This document shows, one piece after another, positions 9,911 through 21,189 of a stretch of 64,000 nt of DNA. The number at the start of each line of letters is the position of its first letter. The first letter of the stretch is position 1. The DNA is from Adiantum capillus-veneris (taxonomy: Eukaryota; Streptophyta; Polypodiopsida; Polypodiales; Pteridaceae): positions 154,918,045-154,982,044 of the forward strand of contig CM043950.1 in NCBI GenBank assembly GCA_014529385.2, given 5' to 3'. Below the pieces are notes generated by a model, which searched no databases, was not told where the DNA came from, and was given only the letters and a program-made list of their open reading frames with translations. The position numbers were made by a program, and so were the translations under genes.

Positions 9911-12900
9911 CTATAAGTGTAAGGTAGTATGTACAACTATACAAGTGTGAAGCATGGGCCACCCTACACCCATAATCTCTATGCAATGTGCAAACTCCTC
10001 TGAGGGTGGGCTCTTTGTCAGAGCACCCGTTAGGTTCTCATCCATGTGCACTTTGGCTAGCTCAATGTGTTTTCTAGCCAAAATATCCCGTATCACATGA
10101 TACTAACGCAATCACACTTTGGAAGTCACAATGTAACACTAGAGTTTGGTGTATTCCAAGGTCTTCCAATAAACGAGATAACCACACTGCTTCCTTGCTA
10201 GCACTGGAAACTACAACATACTAAGCCTCAGTGGTGAAAGTCAAAGTGCAATATTCGAGACACAATATCCAACAGACTGTCGATTTAGCAAACAAGAAAA
10301 TATAGCGAGATTGTGGATCTCCTAGTGTCTACACAACTCACATAATCAGAACCAGTGTATCTAATTATGGATGCATCATTGTTTCCAAAGCATAAGCACT
10401 TGCTGGTTGAACCCTTGATGTATCTCAAGATACGATTCACTGCTTCCTAATGTTTTTTACTTGAATTTGCAACATACCTGCTGACCACTCCCACTGTAAA
10501 TGCAATGTCTGGTCGTGCGCTAACCATGGCGTACATGAGATTGCCAACTACCGAAGAAATGGCACCTTTTGCATCTCTACCTTTTCAACATCCAATTTGG
10601 GGCAATCATTCTTGCTAAGTTTTACATATGCAGCCATTGGGGTACTCAATGCTTTCCCACGTTGCATGTTAAAATTTTGCAAGACCTTGTGAATGTACTC
10701 TTCTTGTGATAGTTCAAGTATTCCACGCTTACGATTTCTCTTGATACGCATACCAAGAAAGTGATGTGCATTGCCCAAGTCTTTCATGGAAAACTACTTG
10801 TTTAAGGGATCCTTGAGAAGTGCAATCTCATCTTTTGGCGTCTCGGCTATAACCATATCATTCATGTACAAGATTAGAATAATGAGAAAATCATCGTTCA
10901 ACCTCTTTGTGTACAAATAGTGATCCTCTTGGCTCCGTACATAACCTTGGGATTGAATGGACTTATTAAACTCGATATACCATTGCCTTGAGTCTTGCTT
11001 TAGTTCATACAAAGCTTACACACCAGTTCTGCCCTTGTTGGCTTCTCAAGCTTTATCTTAAAACCTTCTGGCTACATCATGTAGACATCTTTGTTGAGAT
11101 TCCCACAAAGAAATGCTATCTTCACATCCATTTGGAGATATTCCATGTCCTCTATGGCTGCTAAACCAAGCACAAGATGCACCGTAGTCATCTTGACCAC
11201 TGTGGAAAAGATCTCATTAAAATCTATATCTTTTTTTTTTTGGTTTGAATCCTTTAGCAACCAATCTAGCCTTATAGGCTCGGGATCTTTTCTCATGTAC
11301 TTCTTCTTGTACACCCATTTGCAATGCAATGTTTATTTACTCTCTGGTAACTCTATCAATTCCCACGTCTCGTTGGCTACAATTGAGTTATACTCAGATT
11401 GCATAGCATGCTCCCACTTCACGCTATCTTCCATTTGAATAGCTTCTTTATAACAAGTTGGATCACCGCAGTCAGTGACTAACAAATAGTCCAATCCTGG
11501 CTGAAAACGTATAGGTGTACGAGATACACGAGTAGATCTTCTAAGTGCCCAACTGCTTGATTTCGCTCTGTCTGAAGCAACATTTGCCTGTGTACTAGTG
11601 GAAGGTGGATCACTAGCACGTTCATCATTCTGTGTAATTGGTGGTGAGACAACCTCCTCAAACCTTACTTTGCGATATTCAATCTCTTTCACTGACTGTC
11701 TATGCATCTTAGACTTGTTGAATATCACCTGTGGTGAGCTGCATATAACCTTCTTAGAGTTTGGGTGCCAGAGACGATATCCCATCTCTCCGTGATGAAG
11801 ATTCACTTGTGTGAATTGGGATCCAGCTTCTACCTAAGCTCTTTTGGAACATGTGAGAATGCCTCCCATCCAAATACATGTAATCTATCATAATTAGGCT
11901 TTTTGCTCGTCCACATCTCTTGCAGAATCTTATACTTTAGTGGTGTCCTAGGTGACCAATTTATCAAGTAAACAACTGTCATAACAACTTCCCCCCAAAA
12001 CTCCTTAGGTAAAGTGATAGTAGACAATATAGAAGTGACCCGTTCTTGGGTAGTCCTATTCATCCTTTTTGCCACACCATTTTGGGCATGTGTGGGCATG
12101 GTGAACTGTCTTCTAATGCCTCGTTTAGTGCGAAAGCCCTTAGCTCAAAGGAGATATGCTCGCCTCCATTGTCAGTTCACAAAGCTTTAAGCTTTCTACC
12201 AGACTAGTCTTCTACCATTCGTAAGAACTTTTGAAAGACACTAAAGACTTCACTCTTTTACTTCAAGAGATAAACCCGCACCTTAGTAGTAGAGTCATCC
12301 ATGAATGTTAGGAAGTATAGTGTCTCCTCTAGAGAATTAACATGCATAGGTGCGCATAAGTCACTATGAACAAGATCTAGAGGGCTTCCTAATTCCTTGT
12401 CTAAAGGTGTTGAGGTCAACCTAGTCTGTTTTCCATAAATGTAGTGCTCATATAAAGAAAAATCATAGTAATTAAGCACATGGATATAAGAAAAATGATG
12501 TAGTACCTCATATGTCTCAGCCGGATATACCACAACTCTGTAGACGACAACTCGCCTACACAAATAGAATTATCTTTCACTGAAGAGTTATAGAGTGAAT
12601 ACAATGAGCTAGACTTCTGGCCTTTAAGCATGACGAGGTTTCCTTTCTTGATGATCCAAGAACCATGTGCAAAAATGGTAGTGCAACTCAAATCATCTAA
12701 TTGCTCAACAAACATCTAACTGTTTGTCAATTTGGTTACATGTCTACCATTCTGTAGCATAAACTCGGTGCCATTGCGCATACAAAGTTTTATGGCCCCA
12801 ATATCACATATATTGAGCTCATAAGAGTTTCCTAGTTTCAGTGTATCATGTGCAGCAGTATATGTGAAGAAACCACTCCTTATGAGGAGTCACATGAAAG

Positions 12901-13840
12901 TTAGCACCTGAGTCCACTATCCAATGCTGGACATAATATTCGTCAAGAGCTAACAATGCATCAAGACTCAAATTTGAGGTGAAGAGAAACACATCAGAAA
13001 CAGTCTCAATAGCTAGAGACTCAACAACATCAAGTTCTTCTATCTTCACGATGCTCTTTGGTGTGTTAGACTTCGCTTGTTCTTTGCCCTTTTCACAATG
13101 TAATGCACTGCAATCCTTCTTCGCATGCCCCTTTTTATGAAAATGATAACATTCAACGTTCTTCATGTCTCTTCCACAACTCTTGCTATGACTATTCTTG
13201 CGATCCTGAGAATGACCGCGACTACGACCACGCTGCCTTGTCTTGTCACGACTGTTGCTAGCCATAAACATATCACCATGCCCACTCGCATTAAGAGACT
13301 GACATCTAATCCTCTCAGTGAGCAACACACTAGTAACGCCATTGAACACTAGATTCCCGCTAGGTGTTGAGTTACACGGTTGTATTGAACGTACCCCATG
13401 ATGATGGCAGTGAACATAGCATGAAGATGGCCTTCATCTCATCATCAAAGTTAAGATCTTTAGAAGTAAGCCGTGAAAAAGATTGTTGAACTCATTCAAA
13501 TGAGAGCTAACGCTGATGCTTTTTTTCATGTTCATGTGCATAAGTTTCTTCATGAGAAAAACCTTGTTCGAGGCACTTTTACCATCCCATGTTGCACATA
13601 AAGCATCCTATAAATCTTTGGTATTGTTCTTATCCATTATCGTGAAGTAAATGGATTCACCAAAGGTGCAAGCGAATGGTCATCATAGCACACTCATTCA
13701 AATCTTCCCACATTGACACAATGGCACTATCAAACCCTTGTTAATCAAGACGTTGCTTCGAGTTTGCAAAGTTTGTGCCATCAAACTTCTTAATGTAGTA
13801 CATCCTTGTTCGAAGCACTAGTAGCAGTCATATTTCAAGA
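9911..13840 (-). pseudogene. Copia gag-pol remains
   Basis: Domains in minus-strand order: gag start with KKFDGTNFANS near 13800; CCHC knuckle near 13150; aspartic protease IVDSGANFH near 12915; GAG-pre-integrase near 12560; integrase with NGVAKRMNRT near 12080; reverse transcriptase 11330-10550; RNase H, ending near 9911 with DILARKHIELAKVH. This is the protease-integrase-RT order of Ty1/copia. Defects: many frameshifts and stops; the second knuckle cysteine is Phe (CYHFHKKGH); the RT catalytic box at about 10868-10857 reads YMND where copia elements have YVDD, so the first catalytic Asp is Asn. No product could be active. Confidence 0.9.
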
Positions 13841-13849
13841 AAATGTGAC

Positions 13850-14902
13850 CAAAAGACTTATGGCAATTTTTTGGAGAGAATTTCGATAAAGTTCGTCCTG
13901 TTACATGAGCAAAACCTCAAGACTATATGCAAAAAATCATTTTGTGAACAATCAAGTGTATCAAGAAAGCGTATGGACAACTCCTAGGAAAAATCCGATA
14001 GAGTCTCCTCTATTCAGAGATCAAAATCTCAAGCGAAACTGAGCCAAAAGTATCACATAAATCGAGAAAGGGTAATCATTGAGCATAAATTGGCATATGC
14101 TGCTCAAAGTAGCTGTATGATGACTGCCAACTCAGCGTCAAAGCACCTATACCCGTCTATACATAACCTATGGCGAGGCATGAAAGGGGATCTCCAACAA
14201 TCTAATCCACCTCACACTAGGTAACCCGGCCCCTAGTTCTCAACTTCAAAAAACCTCATGTAACAAACCTCACAAAAGGTTATAGAGACTCAATGACTAG
14301 CCACAATCTCAGAGAGAGCCACAATATCAGAAAGGGCTCTTTCGGTCCGAATCTAAAAAATCGATGGAAATTGCCAAAAAATGACAAAAAAGGCTCCACA
14401 CAATGTACAATAGGCAATATTTGCTACTCAACGTACATGAGTAAATGCGCACCAACATGCGCTAAGAACTGTTGCATGCAATAAACAAAATCCCTATGGG
14501 GATTTCTGCTCTCAAAAGAGCTCAATAGCACTGTATGTGCTCAAGAAAATATGCATCTGTCAATGCATATTAACCATCCATAGAGAAACTGCAGCCAAAA
14601 CGACTTCCAAGAATGCCTATCAAGGCGCTGTACTTGTGCGTCCAAAAATATGGAGAAACTGGTGTTTATGGGGCTAAATTCCTGTTGCCGAACAGAAAAT
14701 GTTAAAAACACCAGAGGTTGAAGTTAAAATTGGGCCAAAAATGCAACCAATGTGCTCGATATCGATGGCGGGTGTCACTTCTCTATGATAGAGGTATCTC
14801 ACATGAGCATGTCATGAGCGTTTTCATCCGCGAGAGATCGCTTGTCCATGGGAATGTCGGTGTCGAGTGAAAATTCTAGGAAGGTTTCCAATGTAAGCCG
14901 AT

Positions 14903-14903
<1 letters not shown>
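13850..14903. other. Non-coding A-rich DNA upstream of copia gag
   Basis: No long frame, domain or LTR recognised. It is probably part of a secondary insertion between the primer-binding site and gag, because a copia leader is normally much shorter. Confidence 0.45.

Positions 14904-14955
<52 letters not shown>
14904..14955. repeat. (CT)n microsatellite
   Basis: About 26 CT units. The Arg-Glu repeat frame across it is low-complexity only. Confidence 0.95.
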
Positions 14956-14957
<2 letters not shown>

Positions 14958-15134
14958 GAAAACAATGTCGAGACCTAGCAATGCTCGAAGCTACCGATGG
15001 TGTTGTGGGCTTGCTTGATGTCAGGGATTCTCTCTTTTTGCCATGACCAAGAGACTTAACATTGCCCGATTCAAGCCTCCTGCTGCTGTCCCAAGTCGAC
15101 TACAAGTTGCCTATCTTCGGGCTTGCAATAGAGT

Positions 15135-15220
15135 GTGTGAACCGAACTCCGATCCAATGGGGAGGGGTACATGTAGTGTGTGAGACGAACTTCGATCCAA
15201 TGGGGAGGGGTACATGTGTG
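15135..15220. repeat. Two-copy 43-bp tandem duplication
   Basis: GATCCAATGGGGAGGGGTAC occurs twice with 43-bp spacing, flanked by matching GTGTGTGA and CGAAC segments. Confidence 0.85.
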
Positions 15221-15401
15221 TGTACACTCTATCTCATTTCCATTAAACAAAAAAATTTACTTGACTCGATTCCAGAATAGCACTGCCCAAATGTTTAGTG
15301 GTTGCTTTCGATTTCCCTCCTCTGCTCACACTACCCAGCTCTGCAGATCTCCAATTCTCTTTGCTTGAGATCAATTCCCTGTGCAATCCTTGAAGCTGGC
15401 C

Positions 15402-15436
<35 letters not shown>

Positions 15437-15439
15437 CAA

Positions 15440-16426
15440 GCAGGTCGCATTTTCTCTTACTTTGGTCGATCGCTCCCCTCGCCATGCTTACTTTCTCTCT
15501 GGCCGTGGTGTTCATGTGGTTGAGGATGTAGTCGATGAGGCTGGATATACTTTTGAGTTTCCCCTCGCCGCTTGCTGTTTTGGATTGAGTACGCATTACC
15601 GTCAGTTTTGGAGAGAACTTCAATGTATGCTGCTTGACTTTTTGCCAGTTTCGCCCTTGCCTGATGGTGATCGCATGTCTGATTGGGATCTTCGGGAAAC
15701 GCTTTTTCGAGATATTTCTGCGGGTTGCATTTATGCTCTTCTTCTACCACAATCATGGCTTGCTGATCATTGTAATGATCTTTGGCACATGCATAAATCT
15801 GATCTCTGGTGGAGGAAGCTTTTCTCTGCCTTGTGGAAAAGCCATGTGCCGTTGAAAGAGCGACTATTTCTTTGGTGCTGTTTGCTTGGAGTGCTTCCTG
15901 TTGGCACTTTTCTTAGGGCACGTCGTATTCGCCCTTCCTCTTGCGTTCGTTGCTCCAATGCAAAAGATGATATTTGCTACTTGTTGTGGGATTGCTGCAC
16001 TACTAGAGATTTCCTTCGCCGTGTATCTGCCTGTATGCGGCTCTCTTCTTGGGGTTGTTTTTCACAAACAGTCCTGGGTATTTGGCACTTTCTCATCGAC
16101 ACTACATCGGTTTGCGCTCTTCTTTATGTGGGTTAGATACTGGGCTTATTGGACCATGTGGAGTCAGCGTAATGCCTGCATGTTTTGTCATACTTATGTA
16201 GACCCGTTCCCACTCTTCAAGCTTTCCCTGAGGCAATCGTTACTATTTGCTTTGGAAGTTGGTGATATCATTGCAGAGATACATCGGCTTTCCTATGACT
16301 GTTTCTAGCTACTCTGTACAGCTGAGTAGTTCAGTGTTCTTCGCATTGTATATTACCCTTTTGATGGGTTTTCCTCGCTTTGAGGTTTCCCATTGGTAAA
16401 TTAATTAAATAGATTTACAAAAAAAA
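15440..16426 (+). mobile_element. 5'-truncated LINE 3' end nested in the copia element
   Basis: A LINE-type C-terminal reading frame (to 16308) is followed by a 3' UTR and a run of A at 16419-16426. The following GTGTGTGCGTGTACAAGCA (from 16431) resembles the TG-repeat plus GAGCAAGCA before 15440, a possible imperfect target duplication. The left boundary is therefore approximate. Confidence 0.68.
15540..16308 (+). pseudogene. LINE C-terminal zf-RVT-like region, frameshifted
   Basis: The frame contains WKSHVPLKERLFLWCCLLG, then CVRCSNAKDDICYLLWDC, the pattern of the zinc-binding domain that follows the reverse transcriptase in many plant LINEs. A frameshift near 16080-16120 moves the rest to another frame, which ends with YWTMWSQRNACMF and a stop at 16306-16308. 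The W-x2-W-x2-RN signature is typical of the extreme C-terminus. The RT itself is absent because of 5' truncation. Confidence 0.72.
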
Positions 16427-17400
16427 GAAGTGTGTGCGTGTACAAGCACACACACAATCAATTTGCTACTCCCGACTCCGCTCAATTTTTTTTGGCTTTC
16501 TAAAAGAAGCCTTAGTGTTGAGTTGGATTAGGCATACTTTCATTGTTTTGAGTGCCATGATGATAGAGACTTACTTTAAATGTTATTTTCATTTTAAAAT
16601 ATTAAATGAATCTTTCTATTGCACCTTTCATTTCACATCCTTACCTTAACTTCACTTGCATTTTATTCTTTTAGAATTCTAAAGTGAAGCTTCACCTTGT
16701 ATAATTCTAGTAAATTCTATACATATATATACACACATACATATATTTATTTATTTTACACATACACATACACACACATATATAAATATATATACTAAAT
16801 GAGTAAATCATGATAAAAGGAAGAAAAAATGGTGAAATATGTGAGAACTTAATTCAAAAATCTTGCAAATTCAAAAATTCGACTATTATTTCCGGTTTGC
16901 TTCTTTACAAGGAGGAAACTCAAACCCTTAATAAAAGAGATATTCCTGAACAATACCTTACCTTATATAATTCTAGTTAAACTCAACCTAATGATTTTAT
17001 CATTTTTTATTGTTTTAGAAAGCCACCGAGACCCTTTCACTTGTTTCTATTTGTTGCACGGTTTGTTACTTGACTTCAAGATCTCCAAGCTTTGCACTAT
17101 TTTCTTGCTCAAAAAAAGCTCCCAATTCACTTGCTTTCAGACCTGCTGCAGACCATAAGCTCCCTTTCTATCGATGATAAGAATCTCTGCTCCCCAATTT
17201 CGCAATCCTCCAAGCTTGCTACTTGGATTTACCTTCATATCCCACCATGGCTTGAGCCTTGATTCACCTCCAGAGATCTGAATTCCTTGCTTGCAGAGAT
17301 CCTTGGATTTTGAACTCAAGATTTCATCCCTTGCTACAACCGCGACTGATTACGCAGTGAGAGGGGCCGGGGAGCCAACGAACTTGGGATCGGGTTCCTT
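16427..17400. other. AT-rich spacer with (TA)/(CA) runs, inside the copia interior
   Basis: TATATATACACACATACAT-type simple sequence lies around 16720-16800. No coding domain is seen up to the primer-binding site. Confidence 0.5.
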
Positions 17401-17412
17401 GCGCTAATACCA
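17401..17412 (-). other. Copia primer-binding site
   Basis: The minus strand reads TGGTATTAGCGC two bases after the LTR end CCCTCA. It resembles the TGGTATCAGAGC site used with initiator-Met tRNA by many plant copia elements, with two or three substitutions. Confidence 0.7.
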
Positions 17413-17508
17413 CTTGAGGGTAGGAAATCCCCGCACTTGTGTGTGTGCAGGAAGAGGGAGGAGAAGAGGAGAGGGGACATTAGTTTTGGTGGAGCTATCA
17501 CAAGAATT

Positions 17509-17733
17509 TTTGGACAAATTCTCACAATAATTCCCACATTGTGACTTACCTCAACATAATGAGCTTCTGTGAGGGAGGCACCGCATACGTAGCTAGGTAC
17601 GATTGGGGACACGGGACCGCCGGCTACGTATGCGATGCCTCTCAAACAGAAGCTCATGATGTTATACATTGTATAAAAAACACTGAAAAAGACTCCGTTT
17701 TCCTACACGAGAAAATTTCTAAATCTTCTTGTA
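17509..17733. mobile_element. Small TIR element (MITE-like, 225 bp) inserted in the copia LTR
   Basis: The empty site is the other LTR, which reads GAGCTAT then TGTGAGAG. Here TAT is duplicated on both sides of a 225-bp insert that starts CACAAGAATTTTT and ends AAATCTTCTTGTA, giving imperfect TIRs (ACAAGAA/TTCTTGT). A 3-bp duplication fits CACTA- or PIF/Harbinger-type transposition; the superfamily is not settled. It has no coding capacity. Confidence 0.78.
17553..17662. repeat. Long inverted repeat (hairpin) inside the MITE
   Basis: Arms of about 40 bases at 17553-17592 and 17623-17662 pair with about five mismatches around a 30-base loop; both contain ATGAGCTTCTGT and CGCATACGTAGC (or complements). 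Similar short peptides appear on both strands because of this symmetry and are not genes. Confidence 0.88.
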
Positions 17734-17831
17734 TATTGTGAGAGTATCTCTCACAGTCCTTATTCTTCCATATAACCAAAGAATAAGTGATGGGTGGCTG
17801 CTGACCACTTGACCTGAACCCTAACATGATG

Positions 17832-18659
17832 TACTCGTGTCTCTGTCATAGCATCAAATGTTTTTGGTGCTCTAAAACTTGTGTAAGTCTTTCAATTCCT
17901 AAGGCTCCTGCACAAACCTCTCTATTTTGGTGAGGACCAGGCTTGTATCAATTTGAATTCCTGATTGGGGTGATTATTGAGGAGAACCCACCTTCTTTGA
18001 GTTTCTTACCTTCTCTTGTGCTTTGTATAGATGACATTCTCCACACTAGATTCTGGCTCTCCCATTCATCTAGGTCATTGAAATTGTCTACTAATAGGAT
18101 TAATCCATGATTCCTTTAGATCTTTAAGAATAATTGGCAGAACCTGTTTATTATTTAATTGCTGAGGATGGTTTACTTCATTAGATTGCATTGTTGGTAG
18201 TATTGTAAAGCATTCTCCAATTGTTGAGCTGTGAACCTCTTCATATTGCAATTGCAATGACAATTCTTTGGGCTTTATCATCTTCAGAATGAACTCTAGG
18301 AGGGTATTCCAAATTTGAAATACTTTCATACTGTACATAAGAATCTTGGATAGAAGAGCCTACCTTTTCATCAAGGGTTAGAAATGGTAATTCTTTTGTA
18401 GGAATACCATTGATACTGATGGCAAGAGATTTTAAGATCTCTTTTCTCTTTGCTTCACTTAGCTCTCTTAGTTTTATTGAGAAACGATCTTTTGATCAAG
18501 ACTCTTTACCTTGTGATATTCTCTTAATGGACGAGTTCTGCCAATTACTTCAACATTTGGTGTTGGTGATAATAAATTTTTTGAGTTCATTGACCATATG
18601 TAACACTGTCGATTCTTCACTAGATGGCTGAATCTTTTGCTACTTGAACATGGTTATTA
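17832..18659. other. Unassigned DNA right of the copia element
   Basis: Only short frames are present on either strand; no domain recognised. Confidence 0.4.
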
Positions 18660-18810
18660 GATTCGTGAGGCTTTGAACCTCTTTTGGTAGAGACGGTTAT
18701 TAGATCGTGAGGCTTTGAACCTCTTTTGGTAGAGATGGTTACCTGCTAGAACTAGGCTTTTAACTGGTTACCAAAAGAGGCTTTGAACCTCTTTTGGTAG
18801 AGCTGGTTAC
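18660..18810. repeat. Three-copy irregular tandem repeat with an inverted repeat
   Basis: GAGGCTTTGAACCTCTTTTG occurs three times, with copy starts 42 and 68 bases apart. In the third copy TACCAAAAGAGG (18769-18780) and CCTCTTTTGGTA (18788-18799) form a perfect 12-bp stem with a 7-base loop. 18811-19570 has simple sequence and nothing coding. Confidence 0.88.
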
Positions 18811-19574
18811 ATGTTATTGGTGTGGTTATTGATATTGTTGTTGATAGAATATTTCATCCCTTGGAGAGGGGGAAGAGTGTATGTACGTATGTACATACAC
18901 ACACATACATACATTAGATAAATAAATAAATAAATAAATATATCCATCTCTATCTCTGAAAGGTTTAAAAACCAAAAGAAATAGGTCATCACAATAAAAA
19001 ATTCAGATAATATATCATTTTGCTGGCACATAGTTTTCATATTTAAAAGCTATCTTTAGACCTCAGATAGTAGGGTATATAGCTTGCACTTGAGCATATA
19101 GAATTAAGATGTATAGAGGGACCCTTGGACAGTAACTCAGGGCTCGGGAAAAGATAGGTTCGCTTTATCCAAAGCCTGTTCAAAATAAAAAATGGTCGCC
19201 TCAAGTTTGGGCAAGAAGGTTCTCAAGCCGGCTCAAATTATGGAATTTTTAGTTATAATATGAGATTTTAGTGTGATTATCCCTCTCAAATTTAGAGGCA
19301 GGCTATTCATATGCGTGTGAAAAGGTTCCAAAGCTGGGTCCACAAAAAATGTTTCCCGAACTGTATAGAGGGATCCTTGGACATAATATTCTCCGGTGAG
19401 AAATGACATCATTGCCCTCAATCACCTTCGTTTTCGTGTCAACCTCATTTTTCACTTCTTGCACTTTTGTGTTCCATGTGGATTGTCCACGCAGCAACAA
19501 CATAAATCATTTGTTGGAACTAGTTTTGAGTTTCTTCATTGCCTAGAAGAAGTGGTTTATTGCAAGTAGACATC

Positions 19575-19731
19575 AAGACTAAAATTAGCATGGAGGTTAA
19601 GTACCCTACCAACCAAACTAGCTCCATGGAGGTCATGGGTTCAAGTGCAACTAGGGAACACTATGTGCTCATAAGGACGTTTGTTTCGATTTCGATTCGC
19701 ACAGGATTTGTGTGATTGGAAAAAAAAAAAA
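19575..19731 (+). mobile_element. Possible SINE with poly(A) tail
   Basis: About 150 bp ends in 12 A (19720-19731). GGGTTCAAGTG near 19640 resembles a pol III box B. Imperfect flanking similarity is visible (GACTAAAATTAGCAT before, GACCAAAACTACCAT directly after the poly(A)), suggesting a target duplication. Box A is weak, so assignment is tentative. Confidence 0.5.
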
Positions 19732-20122
19732 GACCAAAACTACCATAGAAACATCAAGACTCAATTACCTTTCTATTGAAATTTTAAGAAACAACGGCAA
19801 TGCGAAACAATATTCTTTTAGGCAAAAAAGGAGGGCATGTTGACACGCTATATTTTATGTTTATCTTGTTTACCAATTTAAGTTACTTATATTAGCACTT
19901 TAATAATATCTTTATCAAATTTTCATACCCCAAAACAATGCATGTCAACACAAACTTTTTTGGGGTCTCCAAAAACAACTTATGTGCACAAATTATGATA
20001 GACACTGCCCTCCTCATGGCCAAAAGAGCCCATTAATCGCTTTCATAAAAGCAAGAGGAGCCCCCCGGTCCTCTCATGTGGTCTTGGACATCGATCCTCT
20101 CGTGTGCTTTCTTTCCTTCATC

Positions 20123-20630
20123 CCTTCGTCACTATATGGCACAACTGTGACCAGGGGGGATCTAGGGTCCAAATTTGGAGACGCGAGGCGGCTTTAATCT
20201 CGATCATCGGATCACGCAGTGAACTCGAGGTGAACTAGGGGTGAACTGGGGGTGAACTCGGGGCAAAAATGGCGCCCCGAGTTCACTCCTAATTCACCCC
20301 CCTAGTTCACCCCTAGTTTACCCGCCTCGCGGAGTGTGGGTCGAACCTGGGACATCTCGGTTGCCACACGAATGTCCTACCACCACGCTAGCGCACGTCG
20401 CTGTCCATGTTGGCATGGCACATGATCATACCCTAATTTAGGCGCCCCTAGTTCACCCCCAGTTCACCCACCCCTAGCTTACCCGTCCCTAGTTCACCGT
20501 TAGTTCACCCACCCCTAGTTCACCCCTAGTTCACTACGTGATCCGACGATTGAGATTAAAACCGCCTCGTGCCCCCAAATTTGGACCCTAGATCCCCTCT
20601 GACCCAGAGCCGTGCTATATAGTGACGAGG
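20123..20630. mobile_element. Foldback element with long inverted repeats and a tRNA-like centre
   Basis: The left arm (from about 20123) and right arm (to about 20630) are reverse complements over at least 120 bp: CGTCACTATAT, GATCTAGGGTCCAAATTTGG, GAGGCGG and GGATCACG occur in one and their complements in the other. Inside both arms lie short direct repeats of GGTGAACTAGGG. Between the arms, around 20330-20400, the minus strand carries a tRNA-like sequence. There is no long reading frame, so it is a non-autonomous foldback/MITE-type element. Confidence 0.85.
20328..20400 (-). other. tRNA-like sequence (pol III promoter relic) in the foldback loop
   Basis: The minus strand reads TAGCGTGGTGGTAGGACATT (box A-like), then a GGACAT...ATGTCC stem, then GGTTCGACCC (box B consensus). 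No proper acceptor stem is evident, so it is a tRNA-derived or SINE-like relic rather than a functional tRNA gene. Confidence 0.55.
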
Positions 20631-20654
20631 CATCCTCCCTCCTCCTCCTCGATT

Positions 20655-20765
20655 GATCTCGAGTGTTGGATTAGTGCTCACGTCTCACGTTTTGTAGTAG
20701 TGTAATATCTCGAATGTTGGATTAGTCCTCGCATATCTAGTTTTGTAATAGAGTAATATCCCGAC
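20655..20765. repeat. Two-copy tandem duplication of about 55 bp
   Basis: TGTTGGATTAGT...TAGT/TTTTGTA...GTAATATC occurs twice in direct order with about 80 percent identity. Confidence 0.75.
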
Positions 20766-21189
20766 TAGGGCCTTAATTTCCAAGGTTGAAAATTGGGCAT
20801 TTTAGTTATAAATCTCAATACACACCTTAGATTTCGTATATATTAGTTTGGCCTTAAAAGACAAGGTCAAGAAAATGGTCTTTTAGTAATTGTAAAAGAG
20901 TGGGTTTGTTGGCCTGCTAAAAAAGTCCTTAGAGACTTAGCCTTATGGAACAAAGTGGAGCAATGGTGAGCTCTTTGGGGCAGTGTGCTGTAGAGCATTT
21001 GTGAGCTCTCCAGGGTGGTGAGTTGCAAAGTGTTGGTGATCTGCAGAAGGGGGGTATTAGGAGGAGCTGGTTTGACTCTGGTGTTGTTCGACGATTGGCC
21101 CCAAAGATGACAATCAAGTGAGCACTAAGGGGGGATCAACGGATCCCTCTTGGCAGGGTCGGCATGCCTTGGAGCAAGAGAGCAGGAGT

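Larger units (their letters stand above)
9705..17826 (-). mobile_element. Ty1/copia LTR retrotransposon, full length with nested insertions
   Basis: Both ends are defined. The 3' LTR is at 9705-9876 and the 5' LTR at 17415-17826; each is TG...CA on the plus strand. The 5-bp target duplication TGATG occurs at 9700-9704 and 17827-17831. The primer-binding site lies two bases inside the 5' LTR, and a purine-rich AGTGGAAGAT precedes the 3' LTR. Gag and pol remains occupy 9911-13840. About 3.5 kb between the primer-binding site and gag is far more than a copia leader needs, so this stretch holds secondary insertions, including a LINE 3' end. Multiple frame breaks and lost catalytic residues show the element is dead. 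Confidence 0.9.
17415..17826 (-). repeat. Copia 5' LTR (412 bp) enlarged by an insertion
   Basis: Same terminal sequences as the 172-bp LTR at 9705-9876. The extra length is explained by the insertion at 17509-17733 plus a 3-bp duplication. TGATG follows its outer end. Confidence 0.9.

Noticed and set aside
17334-17741. Two similar peptides (NIMSFC...AYVA) on opposite strands
   Set aside because: They are the same inverted repeat read on both strands, not two genes.
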